From positions 1-64,000 of the forward strand of contig JAQWOH010000053.1 of assembly GCA_029245955.1 (NCBI GenBank): a stretch of 64,000 nucleotides of DNA, read 5' to 3'. The translations under genes and the position numbers were made by a program. The notes beneath the pieces were generated by a model, which worked only from the letters and a program-made list of their open reading frames with translations, was not told the origin of the DNA and made no database searches. Positions 1-8,251 of this stretch are shown in pieces (positions within the stretch are counted from its first letter, which is position 1; the number at the start of each line of letters is the position of its first letter). The stretch comes from Fuerstiella sp. (GTDB lineage Bacteria > Planctomycetota > Planctomycetia > Planctomycetales > Planctomycetaceae).

Positions 1-448
1 GAAACCGCTGCTCTTCATCGTTGCCTGAAAGCGTTTGAAACAGTTTTTCACGCAGCGTATCCCCGATGTCAGCGAACCGTGAACTGATCTCATCCTGGCT
101 GAGCGGTCGCTCGGTATCCCGACGGGCTTCGAATTCTCCGACCGCCAACTGCAGTTTCCAGTCCACGTCCTCAGGAAGGTCGGGCAGGCCAGCCAGATAG
201 TCCTCCACACGCAATGGACCATCCGTCAGCCACCTTCGTTTCTGATCGGACAACAGCACGGCCAGCCACTGACCAGAATCAACGGACTTCTGTTGCTGCA
301 GGAAGCCCAATACATCCGGTGGTGTATCGCCTGAATCCCACAGCTGCTCGAATTCCTGTGCCAGGTGCATTGCCAGCCTTTGTGATCGTTTCAGCAGTTG
401 AGGAGCCAGTTGTGGCCGGAGCGGAATTGCCAGCCCTAAGGGATACAC
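1..448 (-). CDS. Ser/Thr protein kinase, N-terminal part (runs off window)
   Basis: Only the N-terminal part is inside the window; the gene continues past base 1. The readable part contains the segment RVEDYLAGLPDLPED followed by an acidic helix and a second SRFADIGDTLREK element. This twofold arrangement is typical of the region in front of the catalytic domain in planctomycete Ser/Thr kinases, but the kinase domain itself is not visible, so the call is an inference. The GTG at 448 and the ATG at 370 are both in frame. The same frame has a TAG at 470-472 directly upstream, and an open stretch continues beyond it in the same frame, so the true 5' end may have been cut by a nonsense mutation. 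Confidence 0.5.
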   Translation of the reverse strand, partial: MYPLGLAIPLRPQLAPQLLKRSQRLAMHLAQEFEQLWDSGDTPPDVLGFLQQQKSVDSGQWLAVLLSDQKRRWLTDGPLRVEDYLAGLPDLPEDVDWKLQLAVGEFEARRDTERPLSQDEISSRFADIGDTLREKLFQTLSGNDEEQRF

Positions 449-469
449 GGAAACTGGCGAAACTTCAAT

Positions 470-760
470 CTAGCCAACAGCACGAGTATTCCCTGAAGCA
501 CGCAGTGCCGCCAGAATCTTTTCGATCTGTTCAGGCGTGAAACCATCGAACGCCAGACGTGCTATCAACAGATCGATCTTATCAGAATTCGGCCCAATGT
601 TGCCACCTGTGTTGCCACTTTTGGCGAGCGTTGCAGAATCCCTGTGTTTTGTGGTGAAACCCGGCTTTCCAGCAAAACCGGGCTTCTGTTTTTTTGCGTC
701 AGATGCCTGGATTTCCTGATCCGTGGCCGAATCGTTTGCGTTCCCGTCCAGGCTCCCCAT
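470..760 (-). CDS. Small hypothetical protein, in frame with the downstream kinase gene
   Basis: A 96-residue open frame starting at ATG 760. The first half is polar and low in complexity, with a short internal repeat (KPGF-AG-KPGF). The C-terminal 35 residues look like a folded helical piece (DLLIARLAFDGFTPEQIEKI). It ends at a TAG 21 bases before the first possible start of the kinase-like gene and is in the same frame. It could be a separate small protein, or the original N-terminus of that kinase now cut off by the stop. I do not recognise a family. Confidence 0.35.
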   Translation of the reverse strand: MGSLDGNANDSATDQEIQASDAKKQKPGFAGKPGFTTKHRDSATLAKSGNTGGNIGPNSDKIDLLIARLAFDGFTPEQIEKILAALRASGNTRAVG

Positions 761-762
761 AA

Positions 763-780
763 GCTTAGTGACCACTAAGC
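763..780. promoter_or_regulatory. Dyad-symmetric operator candidate
   Basis: GCTTAGTG and CACTAAGC form a perfect 8-base inverted repeat with a two-base spacer. It lies between the start of the small minus-strand gene (760) and the symporter start (823), which is where a repressor or activator acting on both divergent promoters would sit. No cognate regulator is adjacent, so the assignment rests on symmetry and position. Confidence 0.4.
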
Positions 781-822
781 GGTTTCGAATGCCTTTGAAT
801 TCACAGTGTCGAAAGGAATTGC

Positions 823-2133
823 ATGTCAGAAAAGCACCAGAAGAAGAATGGATCCGGCGGCGGTCACACATTGCTGATGATTATCGCCATAGTATCTGCT
901 CTGGTGCTGGCATACTTTGCTCCGGCGTTTGCTGTGAGTCTGAAGTTAGGCGGTGAAGTCTTTCTGCGACTGCTGATGATGGTCGTCGTGCCACTGGTCA
1001 TGGCCAGCGTCATGAGTGGAATTCTGGGGCTTGGCGACGTTCGTAAACTGGGTAAGCCTGGTGCCGTCGCCATCGGATACTACCTGACAACGACGGTTCT
1101 TGCCGTCTCAACGGGTGTACTGATCGTCAATCTGTTCAGCCCGGGAGTCGGTCTGAATGTAGAGTCGATGATGAACGAAATGGGCACAACGGAGCACCAG
1201 CAACAAGTCGACAACATTGAGCAGAACGAAGAGGGACCGAAGAACATCGGCGACATCTTTCACAAGATGGTGCTGATGATGTTCACCAACAACCTGCTGA
1301 AGTCGATGGTCGAGGGGGAACTGCTGCCACTGATCGTCTTCAGTATCGCGTTCGCCGGACTGCTGACCACGATGGGAAGCCGTTCAGAGACCATGCGCAC
1401 ACTCATCGTCAGTATTAATGATGCAATGATGGGTTTCGTCATGCTGCTGATGAAGTTTGCCCCGATCGGTATTTTCTGTCTGGTGACGTCATCCTTCGGC
1501 AAGTTCTTTCTGGAAGGTGACGCCTGGGGAAAGATCTCCAGCCTTGGCTGGTACATGGCCACCGTTCTGGTGGGGCTGGGTATTCACGCCTTCATCACTC
1601 TGCCGTTGATTCTCTGGATATTCACCAAACGCAACCCGCTGCAGTTTTACAAACAAATGTCGGATGCTCTGTTGACGGCATTCTCGACGGCAAGTTCGTC
1701 AGCCACGCTCCCCGTCACAATGGAGTGCGCAGAAGTCAACGCGGGCGTTTCCCGGCGATCCGTAGAGTTCGTGCTGCCGCTGGGGGCCACCATCAATATG
1801 GACGGCACAGCCTTGTACGAAGCGGCAGCCGCCATTTTCATGGCTCAGATTTACGCAGGTGTGAATCCGGAATTCACGCTTGATTTCACCACGCAGATCA
1901 TCATCGCCGTGACGGCGACTCTGGCGGCCATCGGAGCGGCCGGTATCCCGGAAGCCGGATTGGTCACGATGCTGATTGTGCTGAATGCCGCCGGACTGCC
2001 CATCACCTATCTGCCGTTGATCCTGCCCGTTGACTGGCTGCTGGACCGCTTTCGCACAGCCACAAATGCGTTCGGAGATTCCGTGGGATCGGCCGTGGTT
2101 GACAAGTCCTTCCCGGCAGCAGATGCCGCCTGA
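823..2133 (+). CDS. Dicarboxylate/amino acid:cation symporter (DAACS/SDF family)
   Basis: A 436-residue polytopic inner-membrane protein that should import a dicarboxylate or acidic amino acid with Na+ or H+. The family signatures are in order: the serine-rich re-entrant loop ASSSATLPVT near residue 290, NMDGTALYEA near 325 in the transport core, and DRFRTATNAFGDS near 408. Length is normal for GltP/DctA-type carriers. The start is set by an AAAGGA ribosome binding site at 812-817. A hydrophilic stretch at about residues 115-145 between early membrane helices is longer and more acidic than usual. Substrate cannot be read from sequence; gltP, dctA and gltT types are all possible. No transport operon partner is adjacent. 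Confidence 0.9.
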   Translation: MSEKHQKKNGSGGGHTLLMIIAIVSALVLAYFAPAFAVSLKLGGEVFLRLLMMVVVPLVMASVMSGILGLGDVRKLGKPGAVAIGYYLTTTVLAVSTGVLIVNLFSPGVGLNVESMMNEMGTTEHQQQVDNIEQNEEGPKNIGDIFHKMVLMMFTNNLLKSMVEGELLPLIVFSIAFAGLLTTMGSRSETMRTLIVSINDAMMGFVMLLMKFAPIGIFCLVTSSFGKFFLEGDAWGKISSLGWYMATVLVGLGIHAFITLPLILWIFTKRNPLQFYKQMSDALLTAFSTASSSATLPVTMECAEVNAGVSRRSVEFVLPLGATINMDGTALYEAAAAIFMAQIYAGVNPEFTLDFTTQIIIAVTATLAAIGAAGIPEAGLVTMLIVLNAAGLPITYLPLILPVDWLLDRFRTATNAFGDSVGSAVVDKSFPAADAA

Positions 2134-2529
2134 CGCCGATACGTCCGGCTGAATCCGCCGAATGCTCCTGATGATGATCATTGTCGTGGCAGCAGCGAAG
2201 TGAATCCTTTTACTCAACGGCGCATTCCCCCCGGAATCTCGCGTCCCGTCCACCTGAACGCGACAGATGATCGGGATGGGCCTGTTAGGTAAACCACAGG
2301 CCTTGCTCCTGCTATGCAGGATTCGGTCGTTTAATGTGCGAATCACAGAATGCCAACCCTCTGAGAAGGGAGCGGCTTCGCGCGCTAATGTCGAAGAACA
2401 GCTAATGCCGAAGAACAGGATACCCTTTGGTTCCGGGCCGTTGTCAGCGCTTCACACCTGAGTGCACAGCGACAGCCCATTGGCTATACGGATAAGGCCT
2501 TGCGTAATAACGGAGTAAATACGCTTCCG
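2134..2529. other. Intergenic region with a 17-bp tandem duplication
   Basis: About 400 bases between the symporter and the efflux gene. I see no convincing gene or terminator. It holds two adjacent 17-base copies (2384-2400 and 2401-2417; GCTAATGTCGAAGAACA and the same with one T-to-C change). A weak GGAG ribosome binding site at 2512-2515 belongs to the next gene. Confidence 0.5.
2384..2417. repeat. Direct tandem repeat, 2 x 17 bp
   Basis: Copies at 2384-2400 and 2401-2417 differ at one position. They are in the leader of the TolC-like gene, about 110 bases before its start. They could be a slipped-strand duplication or paired regulator sites. Confidence 0.7.
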
Positions 2530-4563
2530 ATGCGTTCGCGCTCGGATAAATCAGAGAGCCCCCCCAGCAAAGCTGCTGGGGTGCTGTCCCGTGCTGTCTG
2601 TGCAACTTTTGCACTGGTATTCATCATTTTCTGTGGATGCCGGTCGCAGGAAGTATGGCGAGAAACTGTTGCCGACGACACTTCCCGCGTTGATTGTGTT
2701 GCTCGACGTATGGACTGTCCGACGGCAGAGATTCATCCGGCGGCATTGGCAAAAGCTCCAGTGACGATCCGTCATAAGGCCGATCTGGCGGAAATTCAAT
2801 ACCGTGACTCCACGCTGGACGAAATTCTCCATATAGCGCTGCAGAATTCTGACGTGCTCAGAGAACTTGGCGGAACAGTCCTGCGAAATCCGGCCAGTAT
2901 TCGTTCGCGTTTCACGAACGGACTTATTGTCACCAATCCGCGGTTCAGCCCTGAAGCAGCACTCAGCGCATTTGACGCGCAACTCAGTGCGTCAGCGTTT
3001 TTTAACAATAACAGGCAGCTGGCCAACAATCCGTTCTTTTCCGGCGGAGCAAACCCGTTTATTCAGGACCTCCATGAATACACTGTAGAGCTTTCCAAGA
3101 ATACGGCGACGGGGTCCACTCTGGCTCTCAGGTCCGTTTCAACATTCGACGGCAACAACGCACCCGGCAATACGTTCCCCAATGCGTGGGACACATACCT
3201 GGAAGGCGAGATTCGCAAGCCGATTCTTCAGGGTGGTGGCCTGCAGTTCAATCGCATCGCCGGACCAGGCGGCGCGGCCGGAGTGTACAACGGCGTGTTG
3301 ATCGCCAAAGTGAACTCGGACATGGGCCAGGCCGAATTTGAAATTGCGGTTCGAAACTACGTCAATGACGTGACGAATGCTTACTGGGATCTTTACTTCG
3401 CCTATCGTAATCTGGATGCTCGCAGTCAGGCAATGAAGCGTGCACTGGAATCATGGAATGTGATTTCTGCCCGACAGAAAAACGAGATAGAAACCGGTGC
3501 CTCCGAAGCTCTGGCTCGAGAACAATATTTTCGTTTCAAGGATGCTGTTGATGAGGCCATTTCCGGTCGCGTGACTCTGGGAACACGCACAGGCAACGGC
3601 AGTACCGGTGGAACTCTGGAAGCCGCCGGTGGTGTACAGACGACCGAACGACGACTCCGACTGCTGATCGGAATTACAATCACCGACGGAGAATTGATTC
3701 GACCAGTCGAAGAGCCAACGGAAGCGGATATCATTTTCGACTGGTACAGCGTGCAACAGGATGCATTGAAGCTTCGATCCGAGCTGCGTCGCCAGCAGAT
3801 GCTGGTACGCAAACGCGAGATGGAACTTCTCGCGGCCCGGAATTTTCTGAACCCCCGACTGGACGCCGTGGCGCGTTATCGATTCCGCGGATTTGGCGAC
3901 GATCTGATCAACACCGAAGGAGCCAACAACAACAATGCACCCGCATCGGCCCTGGGGCATCTGGCCAACGGAGACTTTCAGGAGTGGCTGCTGGGCTTTG
4001 AATACGAAGTTCCGCTTGGCTATCGCAGGGGACATCTGGCCGTCCAAAATGCAGAACTACAGCTGTCACGTGAACGCATCATTCATCGTGAACAGCAACG
4101 GGAAATCGTTCACAACCTCAGCAATGCAATCACAGACGCGGCCAGAGCGTACGAAGCCTGTCAGAACAGCCTGAACCGTTTTCACGCGGCACGAGAACTT
4201 CTGGACGCCTACGACGCTCAGGGGGAGAGTGGCCGAGACGTCGACGTGGATCATCTGCTGGACGCCCAGCGGCGAGTCGTGGAAGCCGAACTCAGGTACT
4301 ACCGATCGCGCACGGAATACGCGGTCGCACTGAAGAATGTGCATCTGGAAAAAGGATCGCTGCTGTCCTACCACAATCTCCACATCTTTGAACATCAACC
4401 GCACACGGCCGTCTCGACCACAGAAACCCCCGCGGCAACTGAAAAGACCGCCCCGGCCGACGACGAAGACGAAAATCATGCCGACGACGAAGACGAAGAC
4501 GAAGACGAAAATCAGGCCGACGACGAAGAGGCACCGCAAGCCAACGAAGCTGAAGCCGCCTGA
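2530..4563 (+). CDS. TolC-like outer-membrane efflux lipoprotein
   Basis: A 677-residue exported protein of the outer-membrane efflux (OEP/TolC) type. A hydrophobic signal segment (ATFALVFIIFCGC) ends in two cysteines near residues 35-37 that look like a lipobox. The body has the long alternating helical segments of the family, for example around residues 275-350 (VRNYVNDVTNAYWDLYFAYR), and the second half repeats the pattern with VPLGYRRGHLAVQNAELQ. The first ATG is at 2530; a TTG ten codons earlier is also open, but GGAG lies before the ATG. Unusually, the protein ends in an acidic tail of about 35 residues, almost all Asp/Glu/Asn/Ala. No membrane-fusion protein or RND/ABC pump is adjacent, so its partner is encoded elsewhere. 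Confidence 0.85.
   Translation: MRSRSDKSESPPSKAAGVLSRAVCATFALVFIIFCGCRSQEVWRETVADDTSRVDCVARRMDCPTAEIHPAALAKAPVTIRHKADLAEIQYRDSTLDEILHIALQNSDVLRELGGTVLRNPASIRSRFTNGLIVTNPRFSPEAALSAFDAQLSASAFFNNNRQLANNPFFSGGANPFIQDLHEYTVELSKNTATGSTLALRSVSTFDGNNAPGNTFPNAWDTYLEGEIRKPILQGGGLQFNRIAGPGGAAGVYNGVLIAKVNSDMGQAEFEIAVRNYVNDVTNAYWDLYFAYRNLDARSQAMKRALESWNVISARQKNEIETGASEALAREQYFRFKDAVDEAISGRVTLGTRTGNGSTGGTLEAAGGVQTTERRLRLLIGITITDGELIRPVEEPTEADIIFDWYSVQQDALKLRSELRRQQMLVRKREMELLAARNFLNPRLDAVARYRFRGFGDDLINTEGANNNNAPASALGHLANGDFQEWLLGFEYEVPLGYRRGHLAVQNAELQLSRERIIHREQQREIVHNLSNAITDAARAYEACQNSLNRFHAARELLDAYDAQGESGRDVDVDHLLDAQRRVVEAELRYYRSRTEYAVALKNVHLEKGSLLSYHNLHIFEHQPHTAVSTTETPAATEKTAPADDEDENHADDEDEDEDENQADDEEAPQANEAEAA
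2562..2581 (+). promoter_or_regulatory. Stem-loop in the first codons of the efflux gene
   Basis: CCCCAGCA and TGCTGGGG make a perfect 8-bp stem with a 4-base loop, starting about 32 bases after the ATG. A hairpin this close to the start could reduce translation or could be incidental to the Pro-Pro-Ser-Lys-Ala-Ala-Gly codons. No U-tract follows, so it is not a terminator. Confidence 0.35.
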
Positions 4564-4595
4564 TGTGACTCTGGCGAACAACCGTGCACTCGCCA

Positions 4596-4626
4596 ATCTG
4601 CCTGTCGCGTAAACACGCGAACAGAT
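4596..4626. terminator. Possible bidirectional terminator hairpin
   Basis: TCGCGT and ACGCGA pair around AAAC, extended by TGT/ACA and CTG/CAG with a small bulge. It lies in the 75-base gap between the convergent efflux gene and the conserved hypothetical gene. There is no U-tract on either strand, so the call is tentative. Confidence 0.4.
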
Positions 4627-4638
4627 TCCAGTCCGGGC

Positions 4639-5124
4639 CTATCCGGCAGCGGAGTAATGCTGTGCGAATTCAAGGACAATAATGTCAATGACTTCCTTCA
4701 GGCCCTCTTCCGTCGCTTCGCTCAGAAACCGAAAGTTGCTTCGATTCACCGATTCCTTGTTTCGAATCGTGCCTTTGGTAGTGATTTCAATAATGTGAGT
4801 GTCCGAAAACGGGCGGATCAGCATTTCCAGACGGCTGTACAGATTTCGATTTGTACCGTGGTTCAAATTGATGTCGTCACGTGTAATCCTGGCACCCCAG
4901 CCGTCTTCGTTCACGACAGTTGAATATTCAAAGCCCGGAAAGTGGTCAGACAGCTTCTTCAGGCAACCTTCGATGTGGTCGCTCAATGCCAGACGAAGCT
5001 GTGAGTGCAGACTGCGAAGCTCTTCTGCAGTGGACTGCTTTTGTCCGGCCGCGGCACCTTCAGCGTCCCGGGATTTCTGTCCGCGGCTGATGGCCTTCTT
5101 CAAGCGATCGTCAAAATCCGACAT
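4639..5124 (-). CDS. Conserved planctomycete protein of unknown function
   Basis: A 161-residue soluble protein without signal peptide. The N-terminus is a charged helix (MSDFDDRLKKAISRGQ) rich in Ala/Gln/Glu; the rest is a mixed alpha/beta domain with GWGARITRDDINLN in the middle, then NLYSRLEMLIRPFS and KGTIRNKE. From memory, similar proteins of about this size occur widely in Planctomycetota, always as hypothetical proteins. I chose ATG 5124 because it gives this conserved start; the frame stays open upstream to an ATG at 5280, but that extension includes a nine-base tandem repeat and looks non-coding. It converges with the efflux gene. Confidence 0.75.
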   Translation of the reverse strand: MSDFDDRLKKAISRGQKSRDAEGAAAGQKQSTAEELRSLHSQLRLALSDHIEGCLKKLSDHFPGFEYSTVVNEDGWGARITRDDINLNHGTNRNLYSRLEMLIRPFSDTHIIEITTKGTIRNKESVNRSNFRFLSEATEEGLKEVIDIIVLEFAQHYSAAG

Positions 5125-5620
5125 TTTGATTCTCTTCTGTCCGCCCCCGCCTCTGGACTCCGACGGGAACATGCATGTTATGATTGATTCAAGTTCGCCG
5201 ACCAGCTGCAACAGCTGCAACAGCTGCTCGATTCCGATTTCATCCGCGAAATGCAGATCCAGCCACATCCGCACTAACAAATAATCGACTGTTATTTCCG
5301 CGCAGAAGATAGAGGCCTAAGCGGATCAGCACAAACCAACGTCGGCCGGCGGTGTCTGGATATCGAAAACAGTAAAGATTTCACAAAGATCCCGGACGAA
5401 CAGAGGTAGTCTGCGAAACGCGTTTTGTTTTCGCGGGAATTCGACATCCCACCTCTGGATGCCATTTGATTCGTCGCGGCGACCTGCCAGAATCCGGCGA
5501 AACTCAGAGATTCCTGACCAAAAGAACGGTCCAGACGCGACGCTCGACTTTCTGAAGTTGAGTTCAACTGTCGCGGATTCGTTACATACTTTGCATACTT
5601 CACTTTAAGAATCAGCCCTT
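5125..5620. other. Divergent intergenic region upstream of pgk
   Basis: About 500 bases between the hypothetical protein and pgk, both transcribed outward, so two promoters should be here. It holds the unit CAGCTGCAA repeated almost three times (5203-5227). Short open frames exist, but their amino-acid content (many Arg, Ser, Cys) does not look coding. I see no RNA gene. Confidence 0.45.
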
Positions 5621-6805
5621 ATGGCCAAGAAAACAATCGCCAATGTCGACGTCGCCGGGAAAAAAGTTCTCATGCGAGTCGACTTTAACGTCCCGCTTGA
5701 CGGAACCACTGTAACGGACGACGGACGCGTCCGAATGGCACTTCCATCTATCAAATCGGTAATTGACCGTGGTGGAAAGCTGATTCTGATGAGTCATCTG
5801 GGCCGCCCGAAAAAAGGTGAAGACAATTCACGCTACAGCCTGAAGCCGGCAGCTGACAGACTGGCGGAACTGATTGGCAAACCGGTGGCGTTCGCGACAG
5901 ACACCGTCGGTGACGACGCGGTCGCCAGAGTCAACGAACTGCAGGATGGCGGCGTTGTTGTGCTGGAGAATCTTCGTTTTGAAGACGGCGAGAAAAAGGG
6001 CTGCTCGGAACTAGCAGGACAGCTGGCCGCATTCGGCGATATCTACTGCAACGATGCCTTTGGTACCTGCCACCGCTCAGATGCGTCAATGGTAGCGACG
6101 CCGGAGGCGATGGCTGGCAGGCCTCGCGTCGTTGGTTTCCTGGTGGAAAAGGAAATCAAATACCTGACAGATGCCATAGAGAATCCGGCACGCCCCTTCG
6201 TGGCGATCCTGGGAGGTGCCAAAGTTTCTGACAAGATTCAGGTCATCAACAATCTGCTCAGTATCTGCGACAAGGTATTGATCGGCGGAGCAATGGCCTA
6301 TACGTTTTCTCTGGCCAGGGGTGGACAGGTTGGCAAGAGCCTGGTGGAAGAGGACAAAGTTGAACTGGCACGAGATCTCATTGAAGAAGGCGGAGCTAAA
6401 CTTGTGCTCCCGGTCGACACTCACTGCGGCGACGATTTCAGCGCTGCCTGCAACAAAGAAGTCGTCAACGCCGGCGAAGTGCCGGATGGCTTCGAAGGTC
6501 TCGATATCGGTCCGGCAACTGCAGCGATCTATTCGGAAATCGTCGAAAATGCGAAGACCGTTGTCTGGAACGGACCGATGGGGGTCTTCGAAATGCCTCC
6601 GTTCGACGAAGGAACTCGCGCTGTGGCAGAAGCCCTCGCGAACGGTTCGGGCACCAGTATTATCGGTGGAGGTGACAGCGCCGCAGCCATTCGACAACTG
6701 GACTTTGAAGACCAGGTGTCTCATGTCAGCACTGGTGGAGGAGCCAGTCTGGCCATGCTGGAAGGTCAGACGTTTGCCGCGGTCGAGCTGCTTGACAATG
6801 TCTGA
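5621..6805 (+). CDS. pgk: Phosphoglycerate kinase
   Basis: A cytoplasmic 394-residue enzyme that transfers phosphate between 1,3-bisphosphoglycerate and ADP in glycolysis. The family landmarks are all visible: MRVDFNVPLDG near residue 18, SHLGRPK near 58, the hinge region with FVAILGGAKVSDKI near 190-205, the WNGPMGVFE segment near 313, and the nucleotide-binding GGGDSAAA near 350. Length is normal for bacteria (390-400). It stands alone, without gap or tpi next to it. The next gene is convergent. Start ATG is the only sensible one, since the N-terminus matches the family. Confidence 0.97.
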   Translation: MAKKTIANVDVAGKKVLMRVDFNVPLDGTTVTDDGRVRMALPSIKSVIDRGGKLILMSHLGRPKKGEDNSRYSLKPAADRLAELIGKPVAFATDTVGDDAVARVNELQDGGVVVLENLRFEDGEKKGCSELAGQLAAFGDIYCNDAFGTCHRSDASMVATPEAMAGRPRVVGFLVEKEIKYLTDAIENPARPFVAILGGAKVSDKIQVINNLLSICDKVLIGGAMAYTFSLARGGQVGKSLVEEDKVELARDLIEEGGAKLVLPVDTHCGDDFSAACNKEVVNAGEVPDGFEGLDIGPATAAIYSEIVENAKTVVWNGPMGVFEMPPFDEGTRAVAEALANGSGTSIIGGGDSAAAIRQLDFEDQVSHVSTGGGASLAMLEGQTFAAVELLDNV

Positions 6806-6859
6806 TTCACGCCTCGTTCCGGGCTCCCGCGCAGCGGTTGACGCAGGGTGAACAGAGAA

Positions 6860-7519
6860 CTAGGACGTCCGGCCGGACGTGAGAAGTCTGGCTTCGGTCA
6901 CGCGCTGAATCAGGTCAGCCATGCACTGACTCTGCAGCTTACGCATGATGCTTGCCCGATGCTTTTCGACCGTTTTTTCACTGATACTGGCCTGCCTTCC
7001 AATCGCCTTGTTCGTGAAACCATAAAACACAAGATCCAGTATCTCCTCTTCCCGCGGTGTCAGGCGAGCCATAAATTTTTTGGCCTCACGCGCACGCAAC
7101 AGCACGTCTAAAGGAATTTGCTGTGCGACGGCGCCGGGAATAGAAAACATGCGGCCGACTGGTCTTCCACTGTGATCCAGAATCACTGAACGCTCAACAC
7201 GGATGGAGATGTTCTCGGATGGAAGTTCGAGCATTTCCGCAGCAAGATGCGGATAGGACTCACACGCCTCCATTAACCAATGGCCGTTCAATCCTGCTTT
7301 CTCAAAGGCGGCGGACAGAAAAGGATTGTCGAGCGAAATCACTTCGCCCGTCTGGTCAGGTACGCCCAGCGAAATGTCCCAATAGTTAAGGAACCCTGCA
7401 GTGCAGTGACTGATAAAGTCGCAGCCTATCGGCACGAAACACCATGCGTCACTGCCAGCACTACAGACTGCTCGCAGGATGGCATGCACCTGGTCGGACT
7501 CGGATCGCTCGATTTTCAC
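6860..7519 (-). CDS. LuxR-type transcriptional regulator
   Basis: A cytoplasmic DNA-binding protein. The last 65 residues form a clear LuxR/GerE helix-turn-helix: LTPREEEILDLVFYGFTNKA, then SISEKTVEKHRASIMRKLQS. The N-terminal 140 residues look like a PAS-like sensor (ILDHSGRPVGRMFSIPG). No phosphoacceptor receiver domain is seen, so the ligand is unknown. The frame is open to a GTG at 7657, but the extra part is rich in Arg, His and Cys and does not look coding; I prefer the GTG at 7519, giving 219 residues. The start is therefore uncertain by up to 46 codons. The gene is convergent with pgk. Confidence 0.75.
   Translation of the reverse strand: MKIERSESDQVHAILRAVCSAGSDAWCFVPIGCDFISHCTAGFLNYWDISLGVPDQTGEVISLDNPFLSAAFEKAGLNGHWLMEACESYPHLAAEMLELPSENISIRVERSVILDHSGRPVGRMFSIPGAVAQQIPLDVLLRAREAKKFMARLTPREEEILDLVFYGFTNKAIGRQASISEKTVEKHRASIMRKLQSQCMADLIQRVTEARLLTSGRTS
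6865..6880. terminator. Perfect 16-bp palindrome at the pgk/LuxR junction
   Basis: ACGTCCGGCCGGACGT is perfectly self-complementary and includes the last codons of the LuxR gene, 60 bases after the pgk stop. As an RNA it could form a GC-rich hairpin, but there is no loop unless the central bases open and no U-tract follows. It may help end both convergent transcripts, or be a protein-binding site. Confidence 0.3.
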
Positions 7520-7794
7520 AATAGGCAATGTCCTTGCAAAGCCGCCGGGAGATTCTCCGATGATTCGTCTGCCATGCTGATCGCACAGACGGTTCGAATG
7601 CGGACCTCCTTTCTTCCTTTTGCGGGCAGAAAGCCGATAACCGATAGCTCCACGCACCGGACACCCGTTTCAATTGACTCAGCACGGTTGTCCGTCGCCA
7701 CCTGACATGGGTCGTCAGAATCCGACTTGACTGTGAGCAGAACCAGTGCGTTGCCTGACCGTTACACAAGTTTGCAGCAGCGCGATAATTTGCC

Positions 7795-8192
7795 ATGTCC
7801 AGGCGGGGAATGGAATCGCTATTTACGATCAGATCGGACGACGGGTGCAGTTTGCCAGCGCGAACGGCTCACTGGTGATCGGCGACCGCGTTCCTTCCGT
7901 CCGCGAACCGGCAACCCTGACCGCCGTCAATGTCAACACGGCCGCTCCTGCCTACCGAGAACTACAACAGCACGGCATTTTGAACTCGATTTGCGGCATG
8001 AGCCTGACCGTTTCTGCTGATTTGCCGGCCATCTGTGCTGCGACGCCACTGGACATGATTCGTGATCGCCTGCGGTTCGTGCTGCGGGAAGCGCTGAGCC
8101 ATCAGATCTCTGTCGATGAAATCCGGACTCTGGTCGACAACGAATGGGAACAATTGGCACATAGAGCCAATGCCACTGAACATGGGGAATAG
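7795..8192 (+). pseudogene. Decayed GntR (YtrA-type) transcriptional regulator
   Basis: The translation from about 7818 matches a YtrA-type GntR regulator in outline: IYDQIGRRVQFA, GDRVPSVREPATL, AYRELQQHGIL, then a C-terminal LRFVLREALSHQISVDEIRT helix region. Several positions that are normally fixed are altered: VRE-L-A has become VRE-P-A and the recognition-helix region reads VNTAAPAYREL. The only plausible ATG (7795) is in a different frame from the body, which suggests loss of one base near 7798-7800. The downstream partner ATPase is also broken. I infer a dead regulator gene; a live variant with an upstream GTG start (7746) is possible but unlikely. Confidence 0.6.
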
Positions 8193-8251
8193 CCACCCAA
8201 ACATAGACGAACCAATGGCCGAAACAGATCACCTTACAGCGAGATCACTCC

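Noticed and set aside
1699..2346. 215-codon minus-strand frame over the symporter end
   Set aside because: Shadow of the symporter gene; its composition is Gly/Arg/Gln-rich with no conserved segment.
5203..5227. Short tandem repeat (CAGCTGCAA) as a CRISPR or regulatory array
   Set aside because: Only nine-base units, fewer than three copies, no spacers.
5292..5603. 103-codon minus-strand frame upstream of pgk
   Set aside because: Rich in Arg/Ser, no ribosome binding site, no motif; more likely promoter region.
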